Assembly: GCF_003688855.1 (NCBI RefSeq) | Contig: NZ_REFW01000002.1 | Span: 1-64,000 of the forward strand | Direction: 5' to 3' | Length of the DNA stretch: 64,000 bases | Source of the DNA: Tessaracoccus antarcticus | GTDB taxonomy: Bacteria; Actinomycetota; Actinomycetes; Propionibacteriales; Propionibacteriaceae | Part shown: positions 26,808-36,074 of the stretch, one piece after another | How the letters are laid out: each line of letters starts with the position of its first letter | Position numbering within the stretch: position 1 is the stretch's first letter | Notes under the pieces: generated by a model | Told to the model about the DNA's origin: nothing | The model's database searches: none | The model's input: only the letters and a program-made list of their open reading frames with translations | Translations under genes and position numbers: made by a program

Positions 26808-27560
26808 TCAGGCACTTGCCGCGAGGCGCAGAGCCACATAGTAGACGGCGCTGGAGAGACGATTCAGACCATGGCATATCGAGGCGCCGTAGGGGTGGTG
26901 GGGGGACTCGAACGTCTGCAGCGCCGTGATCTCGAGTTGGCGGGCCTGGGTGCGCGCCACGTTCAACCAGTGCTGCAGCATCGGCTCAGTGTCGTCAATC
27001 GCCAAATGCTGGATGCCAAGCGCCCCGAGAGGATCGTGGGTGGCGTGGTGCATGTCAGACTCGCTGATGCCACCCAGCTCAAGCGCAGCGCACGGGCGTT
27101 CGTTGTACTCGGCGCTCATGAGTTCGCGGCAGTAGGCGGCCAGGGTTCCGAGGCTGCTCCGGGTCTCTTCCGCACCCGCGTCACGGGCAAGGCCCTGGAC
27201 AAGAAGGATCAGAGCGTGGAGAGAATCGATCTGCCCGCGCAGAATGATGCGCGGATGGGTTTTGGGGGCGTAGTGATGGGCGTTCAATTGGGTGAGCGCG
27301 CTGGGCTTCTCCGCGACGTGGCCCCCGCAGGCACTGCAACATGGGTCGTCCGTCGATGTCACTGGAAATGCTGCAGGCTTGTCCCAGACAACCTGTTGCG
27401 GGGTTTCTCCCCTGTGATCCTGTTCCACCATGACGAGCTGCCACTGGTTGACGAAGTCCCTCGCTGCGGGCGATAGCCTCGCCCCCGCAGGGACGATGAT
27501 GGTGTCACCGAGCGCTGGTCGGCGGAGTTGGTCGCGCAGATCGACCTCGGTGACAACCAT
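26808..27560 (-). CDS. eutT: EutT, ATP:cob(I)alamin adenosyltransferase
   Basis: 250 aa. It makes adenosylcobalamin for ethanolamine ammonia-lyase. The metal motif DPCCSACGGH corresponds to the CCxxC cluster characteristic of EutT. The C-terminal helical domain carries LNAHHYAPKTHPRI, GQIDSLHALILLVQ and the terminal LNRLSSAVYYVALRLA typical of this adenosyltransferase group. Residues 1-45 form a small module (IIVPAGARLSPAARDFV) shared with EutQ of this operon. The start codon overlaps the eutQ stop (TGATG). Confidence 0.93.
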   Translation of the reverse strand: MVVTEVDLRDQLRRPALGDTIIVPAGARLSPAARDFVNQWQLVMVEQDHRGETPQQVVWDKPAAFPVTSTDDPCCSACGGHVAEKPSALTQLNAHHYAPKTHPRIILRGQIDSLHALILLVQGLARDAGAEETRSSLGTLAAYCRELMSAEYNERPCAALELGGISESDMHHATHDPLGALGIQHLAIDDTEPMLQHWLNVARTQARQLEITALQTFESPHHPYGASICHGLNRLSSAVYYVALRLAASA

Positions 27561-28150
27561 CAGCTCTGGCCCTCCCAGTCGGCGGGGAACGTCACGTAGA
27601 CGAACTTGGTCCAGCTCGGGGTGCCGAAAGTGATGTGCGAACCCTTCGGGATGTAGAAGATGTCTCCCGGATGACCGATGCGGTCCCCGCCGTCGCCCCC
27701 CAGGTGCAGCTCACCCTCCAAGACGATCTGTACTTCGTCGTATCCGAAGTCCCACGAGAAGCTGCCGGCCGTCAAACTCATGTAACCAGCGGCCATCGGC
27801 GAGCCATCATCGGACGTGATGACGTCCTTGACCCGGACCTGCTGGTCAGGACTCGGACCTGGGTGGCCGAACGGTTCCAATGTCACGCTCCGAGCCTGCG
27901 CCAGCTTCACTGGGTGCCTCCCGGGGACTGCGCCGGGAAGGAGCATCGTGGCGACAATCGAGCGGATCCGTTGCTCGAGGGCGTCTTCCGGGCGGGGCGT
28001 TGACGCAGGGGCCTTCGTGGTGAAGGTGACACTGCGCTCACGTGCCACGTCACGGGCGAGCGGGGTGACGAGGGCACCCGGCGGCACCAGGAGGTGTCCG
28101 CCGGGCTCCACACCCAGCACGTCATCCGCAGCAATCACGATTCGGGTCAC
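27560..28150 (-). CDS. eutQ: EutQ, cupin-type acetate kinase-like ethanolamine utilisation protein
   Basis: 196 aa. The C-terminal cupin reads AGYMSLTAGSFSWDFGYDEVQIVLEGELHLGG then GDIFYIPKGSHITF, typical of EutQ. The N-terminal module LLVPPGALVTPLARDVARE matches the one in EutT. EutQ has been associated with acetate kinase activity and with shell assembly; either role fits an operon that also encodes Pta but no acetate kinase. GTG start with GAAGG 4 nt upstream. Confidence 0.92.
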   Translation of the reverse strand: MTRIVIAADDVLGVEPGGHLLVPPGALVTPLARDVARERSVTFTTKAPASTPRPEDALEQRIRSIVATMLLPGAVPGRHPVKLAQARSVTLEPFGHPGPSPDQQVRVKDVITSDDGSPMAAGYMSLTAGSFSWDFGYDEVQIVLEGELHLGGDGGDRIGHPGDIFYIPKGSHITFGTPSWTKFVYVTFPADWEGQS

Positions 28151-28187
28151 GTCGCCTTCGTTCTCGTGTCAGTTCTTCTGACTCGGC

Positions 28188-28475
28188 TCAGTTGGCCTGG
28201 GGCAGGATGGCCTCGACGTCACCGTGCGGACGCGGAATCACGTGCACGGAGATGAGTTCGCCCACTCGTCCGGCTGCGGCTGCGCCGGCGTCGGTGGCGG
28301 CCTTGACTGCACCGACGTCACCGCGAACCATGACGGTGACGTAGGCGGCCCCGATCTGCTCCTTGCCGATCAGCTTGACGTTGGCTGCCTTCACCATTGC
28401 GTCGGCGGCTTCGATGGCGCCAATGAGGCCCCTGGTCTCGACCATGCCGAGTGCGATCATCTGAACATCTGCCAT
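28188..28475 (-). CDS. eutM: EutM-type BMC-H hexameric shell protein
   Basis: 95 aa, a complete single BMC domain: [51 protein letters not shown], then VISRPHGDVE-like end [15 protein letters not shown]. It forms hexamers that tile the microcompartment facets and pass small metabolites through a central pore. The chosen ATG follows GAAGGAGCACTCC. The frame stays open upstream to an ATG at 28628, which would add 51 Thr/Pro-rich residues. Confidence 0.95.
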   Translation of the reverse strand: MADVQMIALGMVETRGLIGAIEAADAMVKAANVKLIGKEQIGAAYVTVMVRGDVGAVKAATDAGAAAAGRVGELISVHVIPRPHGDVEAILPQAN

Positions 28476-28635
28476 TGGAGTGCTCCTTCGTGTGGTTGTG
28501 CTGGTGGTTTCGCTGGGTGGATTGTGTTGCGATTCAGTGGTGGTGGGTTCCGGAGACTGCGGTGGGTCCTTCCTGTCCTGCGTATGTGCCCGGGGTTTCG
28601 GGTGTGTTGTCTCCGTGGTGTCGGTCATCTGGCCA

Positions 28636-30111
28636 TTACCTCCGCATCTCTTCGACGACGCGTCGGACGACGCGTTCGATCAGGTCGGCTTCGGGAGAAG
28701 CAGCTGGTGGGACGGAGCCGGCGCCACCGCCATGGGCGGTGCGTGCGGCCGGATCGACGTCGTGCAGGTGGTAGGCGATGCGTTTCACGTTGAGGACGTG
28801 CTCGACCGTGATGTTGTCGCTCACTGCAGCGCCGCCCATGCCTCCCGGCCCCAGGGTCATGGACGGGCGGATACCGGTTGTGAAACCGACGCCGCCGAGC
28901 GACCCCCACGTGTTGACGAGGATCCGGAATGCCGGCTTCTCGATACCGAAGGCCATGATTGATTCCTCGTCGCGTGAGTGAATCACCACGGAGTGCCCGT
29001 CGCCACCGAATCGCAGCAACTGGATGGATCGCTCGCAGCCAGCGTGCCAGCCATCCTCCACCATGAAGCCCAGCACCGACGTCAGCTTCTCTCGCGACAA
29101 CGGGAACTTCGGGCCCACGCCCTCGAGATCGGCCACCAACACCCGCGCGGATCCGGGAACGTCGATACCCGCAAGTTCCCCCAAGCGCTGTGGCGTTCGC
29201 CCGACATAGTCAGCGATCATCATGCCGTTGGGACGAAACATCCTGCTGGCGAGTTTTTCGGCCTCATCGGGGGTCAGCCAGTGGGCCCCGCGCGAGCGCA
29301 TCTCCCGCTTCAGTTGCTCAGCGATGGGGCGGTCGGCGATCACGGACTGCTCGGTCGCGCAGATGGTGGAGCAGTCAAACGACTTCGACTCAACGATCAT
29401 CTCGGCAGCCTTGACGACGTCCGCGCTGCGGTCCACGTATGCGGGCACGTTACCGGGCCCGACTCCAAGGGCAGGCTTGCCGCAACTGTGTGCAGCCTTG
29501 ACCATGCCCGGTCCACCTGTCGCCAGGATCATCGACACCGCATGGTGGTTCATCAGTTCATTGGTGCCCTGAATGGTGAGGTCCGTCATACAGCTGACCA
29601 GACCTTCAGGCATCCCGGCGGCCTCCCCGGCTTCCACCATGACCCGCACTGCCTCCGCAGTGCATGTGGCGGAGGACGGATGGGGCGACACGACCACGCC
29701 ATTGCGGGCCTTCACCCCAATGAGCACCTTGAAGATTGCGGTGGAGGTGGGATTGGTCGATGGCGTGAGAGCACACAGCACACCCACCGGGGCACCGATC
29801 TCGATGACCTTGGCCACGTCGTCGCGGCGCAGCACACCGCACGTCGGGACATCCTTGATGGAGTCCCACACACCTTGGGCCGCGAACTGGTTCTTCAGAC
29901 GCTTGTGGTCCGGATAGCCGAACCCGGTCTCGTCATGGGCGAGCTGCCCCAGTCGTGCCGCTTCCCGCACGGCGGCCGCCACCATGGCCTCACAGATGCG
30001 GTCCACGGTGGACTGCTCAGCGAACTGGAATGACCTCATCGCCTCACGGCTGCGGACCGCGAGATCACGAGCCTGCTGTACCGACGTCAGGTCACGATCG
30101 AAAGTGGTCAT
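28636..30111 (-). CDS. eutE: EutE, CoA-acylating acetaldehyde dehydrogenase
   Basis: 491 aa of the aldehyde dehydrogenase fold. It converts acetaldehyde, NAD+ and CoA to acetyl-CoA inside the shell. The catalytic Cys lies in [15 protein letters not shown]. The cofactor region [19 protein letters not shown] and C-terminal [21 protein letters not shown] are typical of EutE/PduP. After the catalytic domain comes a Gly/Pro linker ([15 protein letters not shown]) and an amphipathic C-terminal helix [16 protein letters not shown], a likely encapsulation peptide at the opposite end from that of PduP. Confidence 0.94.
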   Translation of the reverse strand: MTTFDRDLTSVQQARDLAVRSREAMRSFQFAEQSTVDRICEAMVAAAVREAARLGQLAHDETGFGYPDHKRLKNQFAAQGVWDSIKDVPTCGVLRRDDVAKVIEIGAPVGVLCALTPSTNPTSTAIFKVLIGVKARNGVVVSPHPSSATCTAEAVRVMVEAGEAAGMPEGLVSCMTDLTIQGTNELMNHHAVSMILATGGPGMVKAAHSCGKPALGVGPGNVPAYVDRSADVVKAAEMIVESKSFDCSTICATEQSVIADRPIAEQLKREMRSRGAHWLTPDEAEKLASRMFRPNGMMIADYVGRTPQRLGELAGIDVPGSARVLVADLEGVGPKFPLSREKLTSVLGFMVEDGWHAGCERSIQLLRFGGDGHSVVIHSRDEESIMAFGIEKPAFRILVNTWGSLGGVGFTTGIRPSMTLGPGGMGGAAVSDNITVEHVLNVKRIAYHLHDVDPAARTAHGGGAGSVPPAASPEADLIERVVRRVVEEMRR

Positions 30112-30114
30112 CGT

Positions 30115-30771
30115 CTAGTACTTCCGGGGATGTGCGGCAACGTCGAGCACGGCGTCCTGGAATGCGGAACACGCGGCGCGGCAAGCGCTCTGGCTGCCCG
30201 TCAGCAAGCCCCCCGCATAGTTCGTCTCCGACGGCGGTTCGAAGAACACCTTCATCTCGACGTCGGCCGCCTTCAGAGCGGCGTCGAGGGCGTAGGTCGC
30301 CTCCAATGGAGGGGCGATGAGGTAGGCCAGCGACTCTCCCTGGGATATACCTGCCTCCTTCGACAGGTAGGTTCCGGTGCTGCTGATGAGGTGGGGGAAG
30401 AAGGCAAGCTCTCCAGCCTCGTCCGCCGTGTAGAACCACGTCTCGGTCTCGCAGTGGGAGATGCACGCATCCATCCCGGAGCGAACCTCTGCCGGTGTGG
30501 GGCCAGCGAGGATGCCGATGATCTCACCCGAGAGAGGACCGGATGCGTGAGCGGAGCCGGCGTAGAAACTCTTTGCGTAGACGACGTCCACTTCTGCAAA
30601 CTTGGTGGCCTCGTCGAGTGAGACGTACAAGGAGTCATCGATGTCGCAGGTGATGAGCGCCAGCGCACGGTGATTGTCACCCAGGTTGAGTTTCGCCGCG
30701 AACGCGCGATCCACGTTGGAGATGATGCGAGCCGCCAAGATGGTCGGTTTCACTGGTTCAAGAATTCCCAT
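30115..30771 (-). CDS. eutL: EutL, BMC-T trimeric shell protein
   Basis: 218 aa, the usual EutL length, beginning with PVKPTILAARIISNVDRAFA. Tandem circularly permuted BMC domains include ALALITCDIDDSLYVSLDEATKFAEVDVVYAKSFYAGSAHASGPLSGEIIGILAG and a second half ending SETNYAGGLLTGSQSACRAACSAFQDAV. EutL forms trimers with a gated pore thought to admit ethanolamine or larger cofactors. It lies between eutC and eutE, with an AGAGG ribosome binding site. Confidence 0.95.
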   Translation of the reverse strand: MGILEPVKPTILAARIISNVDRAFAAKLNLGDNHRALALITCDIDDSLYVSLDEATKFAEVDVVYAKSFYAGSAHASGPLSGEIIGILAGPTPAEVRSGMDACISHCETETWFYTADEAGELAFFPHLISSTGTYLSKEAGISQGESLAYLIAPPLEATYALDAALKAADVEMKVFFEPPSETNYAGGLLTGSQSACRAACSAFQDAVLDVAAHPRKY

Positions 30772-30791
30772 GGTCAGCTACCTCTCTGTTC

Positions 30792-31697
30792 TCAGGCATC
30801 GCCTGCAACTTCGCGCAACCGAACGCCGGACGCGCTGTACTTGATCATGCGTTTCACGAACTCCACGACGTAGGCGCCAGCCTCGAGCGGGTTGGTGCCG
30901 CCGTGCGTGGTGATCATGCAAATCAGGTCCCGATCTGCGTCGGTCTTGCCGGGTTGCGGATCGAACCCCATGTAGGCGCTCATGGCATCGGCAATTCCGA
31001 GGCCGGGACGTTCGCCAATGAGCAGGACGATGACCTTGGCATGGATGATGGCGTTGACATCGTTCATCACGCCAACGCGTGCGTTCTCGATGAAGAACGG
31101 CGTGCCCAACGTCAGCCCGGCTGATTTCAGCCCCTGTTCGAGGGCGGGGTAGATGTCCGTGAGGTTGTTGTCGATAGCTGCAGCCGACAGGCCGTCCCCT
31201 ACGCAGATCTGAACGTCCGGTCCCTGGATACAGTTCTCCTTGATGGTGGCTTTCGCCTCATCGTCAAGAAGACGTCCCCAGTCGGGGCGCAGGAGATACA
31301 CATCTCGTTCGGGGGCCTTCGTGTGGACGGTGAACAGTCCGAACTTCTCTCGGATCTCCTCGCTGACCACTCCATAGATGGCGTCCTGGGTCACGCCATG
31401 GTCCGCCTTGAACAGCAGCAGTGACCTGGTGAGTGGCCGAGGCCCGGCGCGCCCGACGCCCAACCGTGCCGACGTCGAGGCGCACAGGTTCTTGAGACCG
31501 TCGGGGTCTGCCGGATCCGTCACCCCGATCGCCCGACGATGTACTTCTTCGGTGGGGTCAGGCAGGTCGATGACGAGCCCGCCTGCGTCATCCACACGGG
31601 CCCCGGCGCTGGGTTGCTGCACATCCGGCACCAACCCTTCGTTGCGGAGCTCTGCGAGTACACGGGCAACGACTTCTTCAATGGTCTGAGTCATCAT
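30792..31697 (-). CDS. eutC: EutC, ethanolamine ammonia-lyase small subunit
   Basis: 301 aa. It forms the cobalamin-dependent lyase with EutB. Typical blocks are ARLGVGRAGPRPLTRSLLLFKADHG, DVQICVGDGLSAAAIDNN, VLLIGERPGLGIADAMSAYMGF and ITTHGGTNPLEAGAY. Residues 3-18 (TQTIEEVVARVLAEL) form an amphipathic helix separated from the enzyme by a linker, fitting the known N-terminal targeting sequence of EutC. The first ATG immediately follows the eutB stop codon. Confidence 0.96.
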   Translation of the reverse strand: MMTQTIEEVVARVLAELRNEGLVPDVQQPSAGARVDDAGGLVIDLPDPTEEVHRRAIGVTDPADPDGLKNLCASTSARLGVGRAGPRPLTRSLLLFKADHGVTQDAIYGVVSEEIREKFGLFTVHTKAPERDVYLLRPDWGRLLDDEAKATIKENCIQGPDVQICVGDGLSAAAIDNNLTDIYPALEQGLKSAGLTLGTPFFIENARVGVMNDVNAIIHAKVIVLLIGERPGLGIADAMSAYMGFDPQPGKTDADRDLICMITTHGGTNPLEAGAYVVEFVKRMIKYSASGVRLREVAGDA

Positions 31698-33065
31698 TCA
31701 CCTCTGCAGGAATAGGGATGCGTCGCCGGCCAGATCAGTGAGCTGGCCGTTCTTCCATATGCCGATGTCTTCCATCCACGCCTCGAACTCGGGTAGCGGC
31801 CTCAGGCCGAGTGCTTGACGCAGTGAGGGGGCGTCGTGGTAGCTGGTCGACTGGTAGGACAGCATCGCGTCATCACCCATGGGTACCCCCATGATGAAGC
31901 TGCCACCGGCAGAGGCGAACAGTACGGCGAGACTCTCGAGGTCATTCTGGTCAGCCACGGCATGGTTGGTGTAGCAGACGTCGCATCCCATCGAAATGCC
32001 TGTCAGCTTCCCCATGAAGTGGTCTTCGAGGGCGGCGCGGCTGATCTGACGTGAATCGTAGAGGTACTCCGGGCCGATGAACCCGACCACGGTGTTGACC
32101 TGGTAGGGATCCCATCGCTTGGCGAGGCTGTAGTTCCGAGCCTCCAGTACCAGTTGATCGGCGCCGTTGTGGGCGTCGGCCGACAGTGCGGAACCCTGTC
32201 CGGTCTCGAAGTACATGTAGTTGGGGCCGGTCGTCCAGGCGTACTTCTTTGCCATGTCGTACGCCTCGTCGAGGAGCCCGACGCTGATGCCGAAGCTCTG
32301 CATGGCCTTTTCCGAACCTGCCAGGCTCTGGAACATGAGCCCCAGTGGGGCCCCCCGCTTCATGGCTTCCATCTGGGTGGTGACATGGGACAGGACGCAG
32401 TTCTGCGTGGGGATCTCCCACCGGTCGATGATGTCCTTCGTCATTTCCAGGATGCGGCTGACGTTGCCGACGGAGTCGTCGGAGGGATTGATCCCGATCA
32501 CGGAGTCACCAGAGCCGTAGGAGAGTCCCTCGTAGGTGGCTGCGCGGATGCCGTCAATGGAATCGGTGGGGTGGTTGGGCTGGTTGCGTGAAGCGAGTGT
32601 GCCGGGCAGGCCCATGGTGTTGTTGCAGTGCGTGACCACGTGGATTTTCCTGCCGCCCACCACCAGGTCCAGATTGCTCATGAGCTTGGCGACGCCGGCG
32701 ACCATCTCACCGGTCAGTGCGTTGCTGACGCGCCGGATCTGGTCGGAGTCGGTCTTGTTCGAGAGGATCCACTCTCGGAACTCGCCCACCGTCCACCCTT
32801 TGATCTCTTGGTAGATGGTCTCGTTGACGGCATCGTCGATGGCTCGGGTCACCTCGTCATCGTCGTAGGGCACCACCGGGTTCTCGCGCAACACACTGAG
32901 CGGCACCTCAGCCAGCACCAGTCGCGCTGCGACCCGTTCGGCTGCAGTGTTGGCGGCGATGCCAGCCTGCTGGTCGCCGGACTTCTCCTCGTTGGCCTTC
33001 GCGAGTACTTCTTTGATCGTGGCGAATTCATATGTCTCGCCAAACAGCTTCGTTCGGAGCAACAT
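31698..33065 (-). CDS. eutB: EutB, ethanolamine ammonia-lyase large (catalytic) subunit
   Basis: 455 aa, matching the ~453-aa norm. TIM-barrel catalytic subunit that, with adenosylcobalamin, converts ethanolamine to acetaldehyde and ammonia. Diagnostic blocks are HCNNTMGLPGTLASRNQPNHPTDS, GDSVIGINPSDDSV, LSHVTTQMEA, YFETGQGSALSADAHNGADQ and GCDVCYTNHAVADQND. The ATG at 33065 is spaced 7 nt from GGAGG; a GTG one codon upstream is less well placed. It is followed directly by eutC. Confidence 0.97.
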   Translation of the reverse strand: MLLRTKLFGETYEFATIKEVLAKANEEKSGDQQAGIAANTAAERVAARLVLAEVPLSVLRENPVVPYDDDEVTRAIDDAVNETIYQEIKGWTVGEFREWILSNKTDSDQIRRVSNALTGEMVAGVAKLMSNLDLVVGGRKIHVVTHCNNTMGLPGTLASRNQPNHPTDSIDGIRAATYEGLSYGSGDSVIGINPSDDSVGNVSRILEMTKDIIDRWEIPTQNCVLSHVTTQMEAMKRGAPLGLMFQSLAGSEKAMQSFGISVGLLDEAYDMAKKYAWTTGPNYMYFETGQGSALSADAHNGADQLVLEARNYSLAKRWDPYQVNTVVGFIGPEYLYDSRQISRAALEDHFMGKLTGISMGCDVCYTNHAVADQNDLESLAVLFASAGGSFIMGVPMGDDAMLSYQSTSYHDAPSLRQALGLRPLPEFEAWMEDIGIWKNGQLTDLAGDASLFLQR

Positions 33066-33107
33066 CACAGCACCTCCTTCATTGCGGGTTTCACGCGAAT
33101 CCCTCTC

Positions 33108-34556
33108 CTACTGGTAAAAAACCAAGGTCTTGACTGAAACGGGTACCACTCGGCCGTCGAACATCGGCTCGCCGATATCGATGAAGTCGCCTTCGCCCAG
33201 ACCGATCTGGTCGACGACAATCAGGGGTAGCTGCGGCTGGGCACCCTTGATGGTCTGGCCCAGAATCTGGGCGAAATCCTGCTCCGTGACCAGAATGAGC
33301 GGCTGGCCGACGGTCAGCGTTCGCGCCGCATACGACCCGACTCCATTGGCAACTGTCTGCAGTTGCTGGTAGTTCATGTCGTGGGGAAGTGTGAGGCTGA
33401 TGGCGAAGTTTCCCTCTCCCGTGGTGTCCCTGTCCCAACGCTCCACCGCCTTGGCCAGGGCCTGCCCGATGGACCCGTCGGTGGCGCCGGCGAGCGGGGG
33501 AAGGTCCGGCTCGATGACGGGCAGGTTCTTGAGGGGCAGCTGGGAGCTTTCGGTCCAGATGGTGGAGCCTGACAGGGTCACCTGCTGGCTGGCGGCTCCG
33601 AGGACTGTTGCGCGCAGCGTGTTCGCCGGGCGTTCGATGCGCAGCTTTTTGAAGCGCTCGTTGTGGCGCAGCGACTCGGCGAACAACGGCCCGATGTCGC
33701 CCCAACGGACGACCTGCTCCAACGTGTGTGCTGGTGATCCGTCGTAGTACAGGGCGCCAATGCCCCCGGAGATGAAGTACGCGGACACATCGCCATGCTG
33801 GGCGAGTGGTTCCGTCAGCGCCACTTTGTCCCCCAGGGGGGACCGTTGACCGGTCATGAGGTCGACGGTGATGTCGGCCATGGCGTCGGTGAGTTTTTTC
33901 AGCTCGGACAGGTTGGGTCGAGACCCGACACACAGGTCAAGCCCGAGATCCTTCACGATGGCGACAGCGGAGGGTGCAAGGTGTGTGAGTTGACCGGAAC
34001 GAGAATCCACAACGGCCTGGCGCCCACCCACCATTGACGCGGCCGACGCCACATGTTTGCCGGCCCGAAACAGTGCGGCATTGGAGGAGCCGCCGCCGAT
34101 GTCGACGTTGACAACGGTGGCGAAGTGCTTGGAAGACCACTCGGCGGCGCCAGAGCCGCGTGCGGCGATCTGTGCCTCAAGATTGGGGCCCGCCACGGTC
34201 ACGACGAAGTCACCGGCAAGATCGGCCAGTCCGGCGAGGATGGCTTCGGCATTGCGGGCGCGGGCGGTCTCGCCGGTGACGATGACCGCGCCGGTCTCGA
34301 CCTGCTTCGGGTCGACGCCCGCGCGCTGGTACTCCTCTTTGATGAAGTCGATCACCCGGGGCACGTCCACCTCGTCGGGGGCAACGAGTGGGGTGAAGCG
34401 TGGCTCGCTCTCGTAGAGGACCGTCCTGGCGTCGATGTCGAGGCGGGGCACAAGACCCGCTCTGGCCTGGTTGGTCACGGTGAGCTGCGAGAGCACGAGT
34501 TGGCTGGTCGTGGTGCCCACGTCGATGCCCACGCTCAGAATGTCCTTGGTGGTCAT
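33108..34556 (-). CDS. eutA: EutA, ethanolamine ammonia-lyase reactivating factor
   Basis: 482 aa. ASKHA-type protein that exchanges damaged cobalamin on EutBC using ATP. Phosphate-1 loop SVGIDVGTTTSQLVLSQ, central VNVDIGGGSSNAALFR and EEYQRAGVDPKQVETGAVIVTGETARA are typical EutA segments. The ATG at 34556 has GGAGC upstream and gives the expected N terminus; the longer frame is rejected. It lies between eutN and eutB. Confidence 0.95.
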   Translation of the reverse strand: MTTKDILSVGIDVGTTTSQLVLSQLTVTNQARAGLVPRLDIDARTVLYESEPRFTPLVAPDEVDVPRVIDFIKEEYQRAGVDPKQVETGAVIVTGETARARNAEAILAGLADLAGDFVVTVAGPNLEAQIAARGSGAAEWSSKHFATVVNVDIGGGSSNAALFRAGKHVASAASMVGGRQAVVDSRSGQLTHLAPSAVAIVKDLGLDLCVGSRPNLSELKKLTDAMADITVDLMTGQRSPLGDKVALTEPLAQHGDVSAYFISGGIGALYYDGSPAHTLEQVVRWGDIGPLFAESLRHNERFKKLRIERPANTLRATVLGAASQQVTLSGSTIWTESSQLPLKNLPVIEPDLPPLAGATDGSIGQALAKAVERWDRDTTGEGNFAISLTLPHDMNYQQLQTVANGVGSYAARTLTVGQPLILVTEQDFAQILGQTIKGAQPQLPLIVVDQIGLGEGDFIDIGEPMFDGRVVPVSVKTLVFYQ

Positions 34557-34587
34557 GTCCTGGTGCTCCGGTCGATGGCCATGGTCG

Positions 34588-34878
34588 TCACGACTTCCGG
34601 AAACTTGTGGAGCCGTCGAGTTCCACCGAGTCAAGGATGGCCATGATCACGGCATCCACGGGTGCAGCCTCAGTGCCAGTCGTCTGGCGGGCGGAGCTGC
34701 CGCGGCTCACGAGGACAAACTCGCCTTCACCTGCTCCCACTGCGTCGACAGCCACGAACGGCTCACCGAACAGATTGTCAGAAGCGTCTGCGGCCCTCAG
34801 GACGAGTAGTTTGTGGCCCTTCAGGGCATCAGATTTGATCGTCGCAACGGCTGAGCCAACCACGCGGGCGAAATCCAT
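34588..34878 (-). CDS. eutN: EutN-type BMC-P pentameric vertex protein
   Basis: 96 aa of the EutN/CcmL family: ARVVGSAVATIKSDALKGHKLLVLRA, a central FVAVDAVGAGEGEFVLVSRGSSARQ and a C-terminal PVDAVIMAILDSVEL. Pentamers cap the vertices of the microcompartment. The ATG is 2 nt after the eutH stop (TGACCATG), so it is coupled to eutH. The frame continues as a shadow opposite eutH, which is excluded. Confidence 0.95.
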   Translation of the reverse strand: MDFARVVGSAVATIKSDALKGHKLLVLRAADASDNLFGEPFVAVDAVGAGEGEFVLVSRGSSARQTTGTEAAPVDAVIMAILDSVELDGSTSFRKS

Positions 34879-34880
34879 GG

Positions 34881-36074
34881 TCAGGACCTCGTGGTTTCGT
34901 TGAGCGTGCCACCGAGCGTTGCGGCGGGGCCAGTGGATGCGGCATGGTCCGGGACGTCGGCGTCCGGTTGGGTTGCGGGGACGGAGGCCGGCAGCGACTT
35001 GCGGAAGAGGAGCAATGCGATGCCGACGGCCGAGATGCCTGCCACGAGCTTGCCTGCGATGACCGGGAAAATCATGTCGCGTGCGATGCCCGCGGTGAAC
35101 CCCAGGTGGTCTCCGAACGCGAAGGCGGCTCCGACGGCGAAGGCGGCGTTGACGACCTTGCCCCGTGGGTCCATGTCCTTCATCATTTCGAACATGGGGA
35201 TGTTGTTTGCCAGCGTTGCGATCATGCCGCCGGCAGCGGAGTCGTTGACGCCGATGAGCCGGCCCACTTTCGAGAGAGGCTTGCTGGCGAACTTGATGAT
35301 GAGGGCGACTGCCGGGAATGCGCCCAGCAACATCATGCCGATGAGGCCGACGGTGGCGAGTCCTTCGGTGGGCGGAGCCAACTCCCATCCGGCCGGCATG
35401 ATCTTGACGCCGGTCATGAACTCGAAGACACCAATCACGAGGCCCAGCGAGATCAACGCCACGAGCCCCTTGCCGAACCATTCAAACCCTGTCGTCATTT
35501 TGTCGGGCGCGCGCCACAGACCCAGCGCGATCAGCAACGCAGCCAGGACGATGGGGATGAGGTTCATCAGCACCATGGCCGGGTTGAAGCCGGCCAGCAG
35601 CCCGCCCACGAGGACGCCAACGGGGATGGCCACGATGCCCGCGAGGATGCCTTTGGCCAGGTAGGGCCGGTCGGCCTTCTGGATGATGCCGAGCGATACC
35701 GGGATGGTGAAGACGACGGTGGCGCCCATCATGGATCCGAGGATCAGGCCCGACAGTCGGGCGGCGTCGGCACTGCTCGCCATCTGCTCGGCGAGTGCCC
35801 AGCCACCCATGTCGTTGGCGAGGAGCGTGCCGGCGAACATTGCAGGATCTGCACCGAGGAGGTTGTACACGGGACTGATGATGGGTGTCAGGAGCTTCTC
35901 GAGGACCGGCGCGAGGGAGATGACCCCCACCATGGCCAGTGCGAGCGGTCCGAGGGCCATGAATCCCTCCTCGAACTTCTCTCCGAGGCCGAACTTGTTG
36001 CCGATGGCCCGGTCGATTCCACCCAGAACCATGCAAATCATCAGTACCCAGACGATGACCTCATTGATATCCAT
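34881..36074 (-). CDS. eutH: EutH, ethanolamine permease
   Basis: 397 aa with about ten to eleven hydrophobic helices. It begins MDINEVIVWVLMICMVLGGIDRAIG and carries the EutH-like MGGWALAEQM and AAGGMIATLANNIPMFEMMKDM segments. It takes up ethanolamine across the cytoplasmic membrane. The ATG at 36074 follows CGGAGCGGTC. It is the first gene of the operon, unlike enteric eut loci, where it is central. The last ~30 residues are a hydrophilic, Asp/Pro-rich tail. Confidence 0.93.
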   Translation of the reverse strand: MDINEVIVWVLMICMVLGGIDRAIGNKFGLGEKFEEGFMALGPLALAMVGVISLAPVLEKLLTPIISPVYNLLGADPAMFAGTLLANDMGGWALAEQMASSADAARLSGLILGSMMGATVVFTIPVSLGIIQKADRPYLAKGILAGIVAIPVGVLVGGLLAGFNPAMVLMNLIPIVLAALLIALGLWRAPDKMTTGFEWFGKGLVALISLGLVIGVFEFMTGVKIMPAGWELAPPTEGLATVGLIGMMLLGAFPAVALIIKFASKPLSKVGRLIGVNDSAAGGMIATLANNIPMFEMMKDMDPRGKVVNAAFAVGAAFAFGDHLGFTAGIARDMIFPVIAGKLVAGISAVGIALLLFRKSLPASVPATQPDADVPDHAASTGPAATLGGTLNETTRS

